Source: Chitinivibrionales bacterium
GTDB taxonomy: Bacteria; Fibrobacterota; Chitinivibrionia; Chitinivibrionales; FEN-1185
Length of the DNA: 64,000 nucleotides
Assembly: GCA_035516255.1 (NCBI GenBank)
Contig: DATJAL010000013.1
Coordinates: 62,001-126,000, forward strand
Reading direction: 5' to 3'
Of the stretch, positions 17,930 to 25,597 are shown one piece after another (position 1 is the first letter of the stretch; the number at the start of each line of letters is the position of its first letter). Position numbers and translations under genes: made by a program. Under the pieces are notes generated by a model. The model searched no databases and was not told the DNA's origin. It worked only from the letters and a program-made list of their open reading frames with translations.

Positions 17930-19481
17930 ATGAATAACAGAATTTTTCCGACATTATTCTTTATTTGTCTGCCTGTTTTACAAATTACAGGACAAACCAT
18001 CGACCTCTCCGGCAAGGTCGTCGACGAAAACGCCGCCGCTGTTCCCGGCGCGTCGGTCTCGCTGATGATCAACGGCGCCGCAACGGTATCCGACAACAAC
18101 GGCACGTATCATTTAGGGCCGACGGCGATAACCGCGGCACCGAGGTCGAATGACGATAATCCAATCATTTCTGTGACGAAAAATCGGCTCACGATTTTTT
18201 GCGCCGCTCCGGAACGCGTGAGCGGGGCGCTTTTCTCCCTTGACGGAAAATGCCTTTTGCTCATTCCGCCGTCCGTTGTGCCGACCGGATATCATGACCT
18301 GAATATTCCGCTGTCAAGGTTCTGCTCGTCATGCGGAATTTTCTCCGTCACTCTCGGCAAAATGCGGTACGATTTCAAGGTCACGGCCGTGAACGGAGGA
18401 TTTTTTGTCCAATCACACCATGATCCCGCCGAAACCGGTTCACCCATGCAAAAAGCCTCCGCCGATGTTATTATTGACACCATGCGCATAATAAAATCCG
18501 GCTTCGACACCGTAAAAATCTGCCTCGGCAAGCTCACCGACACCATGCCGAGCGTGTATTTGACGACCACCGACGGCTATCCCCGCATGATCATCAACAA
18601 CGCGGCGACGGTCATGATGATTTACAAACCGGATCCATTGACGGGCTATTGCCGCGGGTCGCGTTTCGACCGGTCGGGCATCATCGGCAGGGTGACCAGC
18701 GGCGGACACGCGTGGTATGCAGACCGGCGCGCACGATCCGCTCGCGGAACCCACCGGCCCCGCCGGAGAATTCGGCATCGATTCGGTAAACGGCTACGGC
18801 AACCAGCCGTTTCTCAAGATCGGCGTGGGCAAGTTGCAGGGCACCGGCGGCACCTACAACTTCCGCACCAATTACCAGATTCTCGATCCCGGCGCGTGGG
18901 CCGTTACGCGCGGAAAATACTGGGTGCAGTTCTCCCACCAGATCGCGGCCGTCAACGGGTACGATTACGCTTATGTCAAGCTTATCACCCTCGACACCGC
19001 GGCGCCCGTATATTCGATTTACTACGACCTCAAGAATACCGGCGCGAAGCCCTTCATCACCGACCATTACACGCATAATTTCACCCTGATCGACGACAAA
19101 CAGGTCGCCGGCAATTATAAAGTGACGCTGGGGTTTTCGCCCACGTTTGCCGGGCAGACCTCCTCCCCGGGGAGCTGGAGCTCCATGGCCACGGTGAGCG
19201 GCAAGGTGATCACCATCACCGCCACGCTCAACGGATCCGATTACCTGTGGGCGAATTTCGGCGGACTCACGGGCACCGTTGCGGACAACAGCGCCATCGT
19301 GCAGGAGACCGCGGGCAAGGCGGCGCTCAAGATCCAGGGCGACGCGGCGCCGTACAAATACAATTTCTGGGCCTCGCCGCGCTCGGTGTGCCCGGAGCCG
19401 TACCTGCCGGTAGACCTTGCTCCGGGAGCGGGAATAACATGGACGGATACGTATACGGCGTATCCGAACGGGGCGCAATAA
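17930..19481 (+). pseudogene. Secreted protein with regulatory-like fold, single frameshift
   Basis: A signal peptide (NNRIFPTLFFICLPVLQ) opens the gene, preceded by GGGG. A carboxypeptidase-regulatory-like beta domain follows (LSGKVVDENAAAVPGASVS, about 25-60). From about residue 215 the frame holds a YCRGSRFDRSGIIGRV segment and GGHAWY, and is lost at 18718. The continuation lies in the +1 frame from CAG at 18720 (QTGAHDPLAEPTGPAGEFG, then FLKIGVGKLQGTGG) to TAA at 19481. Reading past one extra base at 18719 restores one continuous protein of about 516 residues. The second half resembles an uncharacterised secreted family. It is a recent one-base insertion or a sequencing error; the downstream half shows no other decay. 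Confidence 0.75.
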
Positions 19482-19518
19482 TTCAAGGATAATTGATAGT
19501 TGACGGTTGACAGTTGAC

Positions 19519-19632
19519 GGCTGCACCCAGGAGGGGGGAGCGGAAGACCGGCCGCGCAATTGCTTGATAGGAAATCTGTCGCAACAGGGAGGAGCGCGGA
19601 CGGGCTGAAGCGAGGGGGAAACTTCCCCCGCC
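19519..19632 (+). repeat. Structured dispersed element family B, copy 1
   Basis: It shares with 38439-38593 a CTGCACCC-GGAGGGG lead, an AGCG-A-AG-CCGG segment, and a GAGCG/GAAGCG-AGGGGGAAACTTCCCCC end (GGGGG-AAACTT-CCCCC hairpin near 19614-19630). It fills the gap between convergent genes. Just upstream at 19495-19520 is a short GTTGAC repeat (GTTGACGGTTGACAGTTGACGG). Confidence 0.65.
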
Positions 19633-19647
19633 CATACATCTTTAATT

Positions 19648-20940
19648 TTATCTGGCTTTTTTCTTCCTGCTGTCCACAACCCTTACCTTCTTCGCGCTCT
19701 TCCCCCGAAAATGCTGGATGGTCGTGATGTTGGAGATGAGCACGGGCAGCTGCACGCGCGCCTGGGCGCGAAGCTGGCAGCCGATCTTGTCGAGGTTGGA
19801 GGGCATGGTGGCGGCGTGGATGGTGACGCGGTCGGAGCCGCTCTCGTCGTCCTCGAGCACGATGATGTAGTCCTCGATGCCGTCCAGGGAATCGAGGACG
19901 TTGGTGATGGCGAGCGGATACACGGTGGTGCCTTTTATCTTGATCATCTGCGATTTACGCGCGAGAATGGGGCCCACGCGCAGGGAGTTGCGACCGCATG
20001 CGCATTTTCCCGGCACCTTGAACGTGATGTCGCCGGTCTTATACCGCAAAAGGGGCATGGCCTCCACGCCGAGCGGCGTGGCCACAAGCTCGCCCACCTG
20101 GCCGTCGGCGGCCTCTTTTCCGGTTTCGTCAACTATCTCGGTGTACACAAGCTCGGGATGCGCGTGGCCGCCGTACTGCGTGGTGCATTCGCAAAAGGCG
20201 CACGAGAGCTCGGTGGAGGCATAGGTGGAATACACCTTTGCGTCGTACAGCTCTTCAAGCGCCCTGCCCACGGTGTTGAGCTCCATGTCCTGTCCGCGGA
20301 TTGCCTCGCCGATGCAGACGAGCTTTTCGATGGACGAGCCTTTTGTGTCAAACGACAGCTTGGCAAGCTCCTTGGCGAGCCGCAGCAGAAACGACGGTAC
20401 GCCAACTACCACTGTGGGCTTGAGCAGATCGATGTAATATTTCTGCATGTCAAACGGCAGCACGCCGATGCGCGCCGTGTTCACGCCCAAAAGCGACAGG
20501 CCGCGGTAATAGGCCATGCCCGCGATAAAGAGCCGGTCGAGCGATACGAGGATCTGCGCCCGGTCCTTGGGCGTCACGCCGGTGCCGTAAAACGACAAAG
20601 CCTCGTTGAACGCGAGCCGGTCGACGTCGTTGGCGGTCATGGAGAACACGAGCGGCTTTCCCGTTGAGCCGCTGGTGACCACGGTCTCCACGATCTGCTC
20701 GGGCGTGACGCCCAGGAACATATTCGTGTCCTCGACCACGTCCGATTTCTCGGTGAAGGGCAGCTTTCGGATGTCGTCCCTTGTCTTGATGTCGTCGGGG
20801 AACACATCGAACAGCGCGTTCTGGTAATGCGGCGACACCTCCTTGGCGTGGCGCACGTGGTTGCGCATCGCGCGCACCGAGCGCGCTTCGATCTCGTCGG
20901 CCGACAGAAATTCCCATGAGAGTTCGGGTCTAAAAACCAA
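19648..20940 (-). CDS. PaaK-like AMP-forming acyl/aryl-CoA ligase
   Basis: This 430-residue adenylate-forming enzyme is of the phenylacetate-CoA ligase type. It has the nucleotide loop VTSGSTGKP (about 88-96), a YSTYASTELS box in the adenylation core, YKTGD, a CACGRN metal/turn motif and a KSQMIKIKGTTVYP C-terminal hinge. It would activate a carboxylate as acyl-AMP and transfer it to CoA or a carrier. Substrate unknown. The start is a TTG at 20940: the codon just upstream is a stop in this frame, and a perfect AGGAGG lies eight bases before TTG. That site is inside the end of the upstream TonB receptor gene (11-base overlap), so the two are probably translationally coupled. Confidence 0.85.
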   Translation of the reverse strand: MVFRPELSWEFLSADEIEARSVRAMRNHVRHAKEVSPHYQNALFDVFPDDIKTRDDIRKLPFTEKSDVVEDTNMFLGVTPEQIVETVVTSGSTGKPLVFSMTANDVDRLAFNEALSFYGTGVTPKDRAQILVSLDRLFIAGMAYYRGLSLLGVNTARIGVLPFDMQKYYIDLLKPTVVVGVPSFLLRLAKELAKLSFDTKGSSIEKLVCIGEAIRGQDMELNTVGRALEELYDAKVYSTYASTELSCAFCECTTQYGGHAHPELVYTEIVDETGKEAADGQVGELVATPLGVEAMPLLRYKTGDITFKVPGKCACGRNSLRVGPILARKSQMIKIKGTTVYPLAITNVLDSLDGIEDYIIVLEDDESGSDRVTIHAATMPSNLDKIGCQLRAQARVQLPVLISNITTIQHFRGKSAKKVRVVDSRKKKAR

Positions 20941-23326
20941 TTATGATTCCTCCTGCGGGAAAAAACGAAAGCTGGTACACGTTGGCGGGACCGCTCCTGC
21001 CGTCGGTGTACAGCCTAGTCCAGATGTTTTTGCGGTCGTACACATTTTGTAAATCAAAATAGTAAATCATCTGCAGAAAACCAAAGCCAAACCTGCGCTC
21101 CCACCGGAGGTCGAGCTTGTGGTATTCGCCGTACACGTCGCTGTTGAGCGCGGCGGCGCTGTTGATGAACCAGCGGTGATACACCGTGTCGTATTCAGGC
21201 GAGGTGTGCGGCCGCGGACCGAGGTAGCGCCACCTTGCCGAAACCTCATTCCGGTCAGCGACGGGCATCACGGGCGAGAGGATCTTGAACCACAATTTCC
21301 CGGCCAGCGATTTGTACCAGACGTAGTGCAGCAGTTCCTTTTTCCAGCCGCCGGTGAGCGTGAGCGAATTGATGTAATCGAAATCGCCGCGATACCACTG
21401 GCCCTCGTGGCCGGGACGCGGGTCGAGGTCCTCCGATTTCGACAGCGAGTACGCCGCGCTCCAGGAAAACTCTTTTGTCAATTTTTTCTCGGCGAACAGT
21501 TCAAGGCCATAGCTGCGGCCCTTCCCTATCGAAACGCGCGCGAGGGAATGATTGAACTTGTCCGGGACCGGCGGCGTGGACGAAAGCAGGAAGGAATCGA
21601 CGGGCATATCGTCGTACCGTTTGTAAAACCCCTCGGCGGCGCATTTGACGCCCGACGCGCCGAACTGGTATTCCAGGCCGCCGATGCCGGTGGCGGCCCG
21701 CTTGGGCTTGAGCGCCTTGTTGAATGCACATGCCGCAAGGTCGGCGTAGTCCGGGTCCTGATACTGCACGCCCGCGGCGGTGGTGGCCTCGAGCTGCGGC
21801 AGAATCGCCCATGAGGCGCTGAGCCGCGGCGACACGGTGTAACTTTTGTTGATGGTGAACGCATCGAACCGCAGGCCGGGCACCACGCGCAGCCGCGGCG
21901 CGGGCCGCCAGATGCCGGACGCGAACGCGCCGTATTTGTAGCCGATGTCGCGTTCGTCAACATACCTTTCCCAGACCACCGGCGGGCCGGCCAGGGGCTC
22001 GGGTTTGAATGTGTCGGCGGCGCCCGCGTACTGCCTGAGCGTGTCGGGCCAGTCGTGCATGTTGACGGTAAAGTCGGCCCGTTTGACAAACGCGCCTACC
22101 GTGAGCCGGTTGTTTCCCTCGAAGTCAAGCGACGCCTGGGCCTTGCACTCCTGCTCCTGCTCGATGGAGGTGTTCTTGAAAAACGTGTCGGAGGCCGTGT
22201 ATTCGAGCCGGTCGAACGTGTTGCCCGTGCCCGAGACGGTGACCATGGTGGAAAGCCGGGACGTGACGAACTGCTCCCAGGTGACGCCGCCCGCATACAC
22301 GTAGCCGCCCGACACAAGGGTGGAGCCCTTGGTGCCGTAGCGCTCGCTCGCCGAATCAATGGTTATGCCGTTGTCGCCGTAAATGGCATTGGCGTATATC
22401 TTGTGGTCGGCCGTGTTGTCCGCGACCCTTGCCTCAAGCCCCCAGTATTCGGGCACGGCGGCGGTCTGGTTGTTGAAGGACGTGTGCGAAATGAAATCGA
22501 GGTAGCTCTTTGTGGCCGAGAACATGAAGTTGGCCTGCTTGGAAAACAGCGGGCCTTCCAAGTGAACGCCCGCGCCGGCAATGCCCAGGTCAACCCCGCC
22601 CAGCACCATGTCGGTGCTGCCGTCGCGCAGCTTCACGTCGAGCACGCTCGAGGCCTTGCCGCCGTACTGCGCGGGCGGCGCGCCCGCGTTGAACGTGAGC
22701 CCCTTGACAAGCAGTGGATTGACAAGGGAGATAACGCCGCCGCCCGTGCCCTGCTCCGCGAAATGGTTGGGGTTGGGGATCTCTATGTTGTCAAGGAGGA
22801 ACAGGTTCTCGCCCGGCGCGCCGCCGCGCACCACGATCTCGTTGGTGTTGTCGCCGCCCGAGCTCACGCTCGGCAGGTTTGCCACCACGCGCTGCACGTC
22901 CATGAGGACCCCGGGCGCGCGCAGCAGCTCGTCGCCGGAGATGATCTTGGTCGACGAGGTCATGTCGGGCGGTCGCCGAAACGACGTGGCGCGCACGGTC
23001 ATGCGGTCGACCGCCGCCTTGCGGGGATTCAGGTCGGCGTCGCAGCGCTTTACGGCATCGCCGGAAACGTACACGTCGGAAACGGCGAGCGATTCAAAGG
23101 CGGGATGAGCGAACTGAAGGTTGTAGCTCCCCGGCGCGACGGAATCAAACGCATAGCCGCCGGTGCTGTCCGATTGGGCAATTCTGCCGGATCCCGTGAT
23201 GATGATGGTGGCCCCGACGATTTTTTTTCCGCTCTGGGCATTGGTCACGACGCCGGTGATGCCGCCGGCCTGGGCCAATACAACATTTATAATGACACAC
23301 AGGATGATCGGGCAGCAATGTTTCAT
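20930..23326 (-). CDS. TonB-dependent outer-membrane receptor (798 aa)
   Basis: A signal peptide (about 1-20, ending VLAQA) is followed by a carboxypeptidase-regulatory-like domain (ITGVVTNAQSGKKIVGATI, 22-100). The plug domain (about 105-235) holds VVANLPSVSSGGDNTNEIVVRGGAPGEN-type signatures and a FLLDNIEIPNPNHF segment. The rest is a 22-strand-like beta-barrel with alternating aromatic strands to a terminal GF. It imports a large substrate using TonB energy; ligand unknown. It overlaps the PaaK-like gene downstream. The next gene upstream (radC) is separated by 246 bases with repeats. Confidence 0.9.
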   Translation of the reverse strand: MKHCCPIILCVIINVVLAQAGGITGVVTNAQSGKKIVGATIIITGSGRIAQSDSTGGYAFDSVAPGSYNLQFAHPAFESLAVSDVYVSGDAVKRCDADLNPRKAAVDRMTVRATSFRRPPDMTSSTKIISGDELLRAPGVLMDVQRVVANLPSVSSGGDNTNEIVVRGGAPGENLFLLDNIEIPNPNHFAEQGTGGGVISLVNPLLVKGLTFNAGAPPAQYGGKASSVLDVKLRDGSTDMVLGGVDLGIAGAGVHLEGPLFSKQANFMFSATKSYLDFISHTSFNNQTAAVPEYWGLEARVADNTADHKIYANAIYGDNGITIDSASERYGTKGSTLVSGGYVYAGGVTWEQFVTSRLSTMVTVSGTGNTFDRLEYTASDTFFKNTSIEQEQECKAQASLDFEGNNRLTVGAFVKRADFTVNMHDWPDTLRQYAGAADTFKPEPLAGPPVVWERYVDERDIGYKYGAFASGIWRPAPRLRVVPGLRFDAFTINKSYTVSPRLSASWAILPQLEATTAAGVQYQDPDYADLAACAFNKALKPKRAATGIGGLEYQFGASGVKCAAEGFYKRYDDMPVDSFLLSSTPPVPDKFNHSLARVSIGKGRSYGLELFAEKKLTKEFSWSAAYSLSKSEDLDPRPGHEGQWYRGDFDYINSLTLTGGWKKELLHYVWYKSLAGKLWFKILSPVMPVADRNEVSARWRYLGPRPHTSPEYDTVYHRWFINSAAALNSDVYGEYHKLDLRWERRFGFGFLQMIYYFDLQNVYDRKNIWTRLYTDGRSGPANVYQLSFFPAGGIIIGF

Positions 23327-23357
23327 AAAATTGGCTTCTTATCCCTGATCTTTTAAA

Positions 23358-23382
23358 ATTCTCCGCAGAGAGCGCAGAGAAG
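23358..23382. repeat. CACAGAGACACAGAG-type dispersed repeat, copy 2
   Basis: An ATTCTCCGCAGAGAGCGCAGA unit follows the receptor start, related to the copies at 8156 and 53303 but shorter by one period. Confidence 0.55.
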
Positions 23383-23430
23383 AATATGAACCGAAAAAAA
23401 AATCATGAAGAATCGCTAAATTTACTCCCC

Positions 23431-23510
23431 TGTCATTCGAGGAGCAGAGCGACGAAGCAATCGCCCCTTCTCCCTTCAGGTGAGATTGCTTCGCTTCGCT
23501 CGCAATGACA
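23431..23510. repeat. Inverted repeat TGTCATTCG-AGGAGC ... CGCAATGACA
   Basis: TGTCATTCGAGGAGCAGAGC at the left end and GCTTCGCTCGCAATGACA at the right end are imperfect inverted repeats, with GACGAAGCAATC and GATTGCTTCG as the inner pair. It is a self-complementary, MITE-like dispersed element lying between the TonB receptor and radC. Confidence 0.7.
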
Positions 23511-23572
23511 AACCACGTTGTACCCTTAGTCTTTAATCGCTATTTTTCTCTGTGCCTCGGCGGCAATCTTCT

Positions 23573-24256
23573 TTACTTCGGCCATCTCGGCATCTCGCAT
23601 AGGCTCACCGCCGCGTCGCGGGTCACTATCACGTGGTCAAGCAGCGGGATCTCCATGAGCTTTCCTATTTTGAAAAGCCGCTCGGTGATGTTCCAGTCGG
23701 CCTCGCTGGGGCCGGCCGCGCCGCCCGGGTGGTTGTGCGCGAGGATGATCGACGCGGCCTTGCACTGCACCGCCTTCTCCACGATCTGCCGCGGATACAC
23801 GGCGCACTGGTTCACCGTGCCCTCGCTCACGATTTCGGTGGCGATGATGTTGTGGCCGCCGTCGAGGTACAGGGCGGCCACGTATTCGTCCCCGCGCCGG
23901 CCGAACGCGAACCTGAGATATTCCTCAACGTCCCTGCGGTGGTGCGCGAGCGGCCGCTTCTCGTATTTCTCCTTCATGCAGTAGGCCATCAGCTCGCGCA
24001 TGAGCGCGAGCAGCAGCGACGAGCGCCGGCCGATGCCCTTGACTTCCGCGAGTTCGGGCGCGCTTGCGTGGAGCACGCCGCTCACGGTCTTGAACCGGGC
24101 GAGAAGCGCTTTGGCAAGGGGCTTGGTGTCTTTGCGGGGGATGACGCAGGAAAGGAGGAGCTCCACGATCTCGTAATCGGCGAGCGAGGCCAGCCCGGCC
24201 TTTTCGAAACGGGAAAGCAGGCGTTCCCGGTGCCCGTGGTGTTCGCCGGCCGTCAC
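23573..24256 (-). CDS. radC: RadC/JAMM-domain protein
   Basis: The protein has 227 residues, the normal RadC length, with a GTG start. The N-terminal half carries a helix-hairpin-helix (LAEVKGIGRRSSLLLALMREL, near 63-83). The C-terminal MPN/JAB domain has the zinc motif AHNHPGGAAGPSEAD (His-x-His...Ser...Asp) and ends VIVTRDAAVSL. RadC was named for DNA repair but its biochemical role is unsettled. It follows the ketosynthase fusion gene by only 16 bases, so it may share the transcript, probably without functional connection. Confidence 0.93.
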   Translation of the reverse strand: MTAGEHHGHRERLLSRFEKAGLASLADYEIVELLLSCVIPRKDTKPLAKALLARFKTVSGVLHASAPELAEVKGIGRRSSLLLALMRELMAYCMKEKYEKRPLAHHRRDVEEYLRFAFGRRGDEYVAALYLDGGHNIIATEIVSEGTVNQCAVYPRQIVEKAVQCKAASIILAHNHPGGAAGPSEADWNITERLFKIGKLMEIPLLDHVIVTRDAAVSLCEMPRWPK

Positions 24257-24272
24257 GGGCGCCCGCCTTGCC

Positions 24273-25595
24273 TTACCATTCCACGGAGAGCGCGGCGATG
24301 GTGACGCCGGCGCCCACGGAGCAGAGCACGAGCTTGTCGCCGCGCGAAAGGTCCTTTTCGAGATCGAGCAGCGCGAGGGGGATGCTGGCGCTTGACGTGT
24401 TGCCCACGCGGCCGATGTTGACGTGGAACCGCTCGAACGGGATGCCGCATTTCTGCGCCGCGGCCTTGAGGATGCGCCCGTTGGCCTGGTGCGGCACCAC
24501 CTTGTTCACTTCCTCGAGCTTCCAGCCGCTCCGGGCGGTCACCTCCTGGATGATGGACGCGAACCCGCCGGTGGCGAAGCGGAACATGGCGTGGCCGTCG
24601 AGCCTGAGCCACGGGTTGAGGTTTTCGAGACCGAGCGGAATTTTATATCCGGGCACAGCACGCTTGGCAAGCTGGAGGCCCTTGGCGTCGGCCCGCAGCA
24701 CCGCCTGCTTGATCACGTGGCCCTGCCGCGCGCCCGACACCACGGCGGCGCCGGCGCCGTCGCCGAACAGAAAGTAGGTGCCCATGTCTGTTTTGTCAAG
24801 AAGCTGCGACTGCATCTCCACGCCCGCCACCAAAATGTTGTCGGCGACGCCCGTGGCGACGAGCCCCTTCGCCACCGACAGCGCGTAGAGCCAGCCCGAG
24901 CACGCCGCGTTGATGTCGAACGAGGGAATGCCGTGCAGGCCGAGCAGGTCCTGGAGGATGCACGCGGTGGACGGCATCACCACGTCGGGCGTGGTGGTGG
25001 CGAGCACGATGGCGCCGATGTCCTTGCCCACGAGGCCGCTGCGGCGTATCGCCTCCACCGAGGCGTGATAAGCCATTTCGGACGGTTTTTCGCCGTCCCT
25101 GGCCCAGCGCCGCTCGCGGATGCCGGTGACGCCGTAAATGTAATCTTCGGTGACTGCGGGAAAATCCCGCAGCAGCTCCTTGTTGGGAACAACGCGGTCG
25201 GGAAGGTAGCCGCCGATGCCGAGAATGCTCGCGTGAACGCCGTTTCCCGCGGCGGCCGCGGGCCCGAAGCTGGGAAGCGGCATGCTTTTCCCCGGCCCTT
25301 TTGCCGCCTGCGCCGAGGGAATGGCTTCCTTCATGGAAACATCGCTGGTCTCGATTTCCATGACCGGTTCCTCAAAGGACACCGTGTCGCCTTCGGTCGC
25401 GATGAGCTTGATCACTTTTCCATCGCACGGCGCATCGAAGTCGAACGCGGCCTTGGCGCTTTCTATTTCAGCAAGGATCTGGCCTTTTTTGAATGCGTCG
25501 CCTTCCGCGACATTCCACTTTGTAATGGTCGCCTCGGTCTCCGCCGCCGCCTGCGACGGCAGATACAGGGGAATCTTGAAAACAGTGTCGCTCAC
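24273..25595 (-). CDS. Lipoyl-domain / FabH-type ketosynthase III fusion
   Basis: I use the GTG at 25595, which has a GGGAG site eight bases upstream. The TTG six bases earlier has no room for one. Residues 5-85 are a biotinyl/lipoyl carrier domain with the hairpin EIESAKAAFDF, whose lysine (Lys48) sits where lipoate is attached in ETDKA-type domains. A Pro/Ala-rich linker (90-118) follows. Residues 120-440 are a ketosynthase III with the complete triad: Cys232 in NAACSG, His369 in PHQAN, Asn399 in GNTSSAS. KASIII normally condenses an acyl-CoA with malonyl-ACP. The fused carrier, directly next to an E1 enzyme (genes overlap), suggests the acyl group arrives on lipoate instead (inference). 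Confidence 0.88.
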   Translation of the reverse strand: MSDTVFKIPLYLPSQAAAETEATITKWNVAEGDAFKKGQILAEIESAKAAFDFDAPCDGKVIKLIATEGDTVSFEEPVMEIETSDVSMKEAIPSAQAAKGPGKSMPLPSFGPAAAAGNGVHASILGIGGYLPDRVVPNKELLRDFPAVTEDYIYGVTGIRERRWARDGEKPSEMAYHASVEAIRRSGLVGKDIGAIVLATTTPDVVMPSTACILQDLLGLHGIPSFDINAACSGWLYALSVAKGLVATGVADNILVAGVEMQSQLLDKTDMGTYFLFGDGAGAAVVSGARQGHVIKQAVLRADAKGLQLAKRAVPGYKIPLGLENLNPWLRLDGHAMFRFATGGFASIIQEVTARSGWKLEEVNKVVPHQANGRILKAAAQKCGIPFERFHVNIGRVGNTSSASIPLALLDLEKDLSRGDKLVLCSVGAGVTIAALSVEW

Positions 25596-25597
25596 GG

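Noticed and set aside
22055-23356. 433-codon open frame opposite the TonB receptor
   Set aside because: Shadow of the receptor gene, no motif, no ribosome site.
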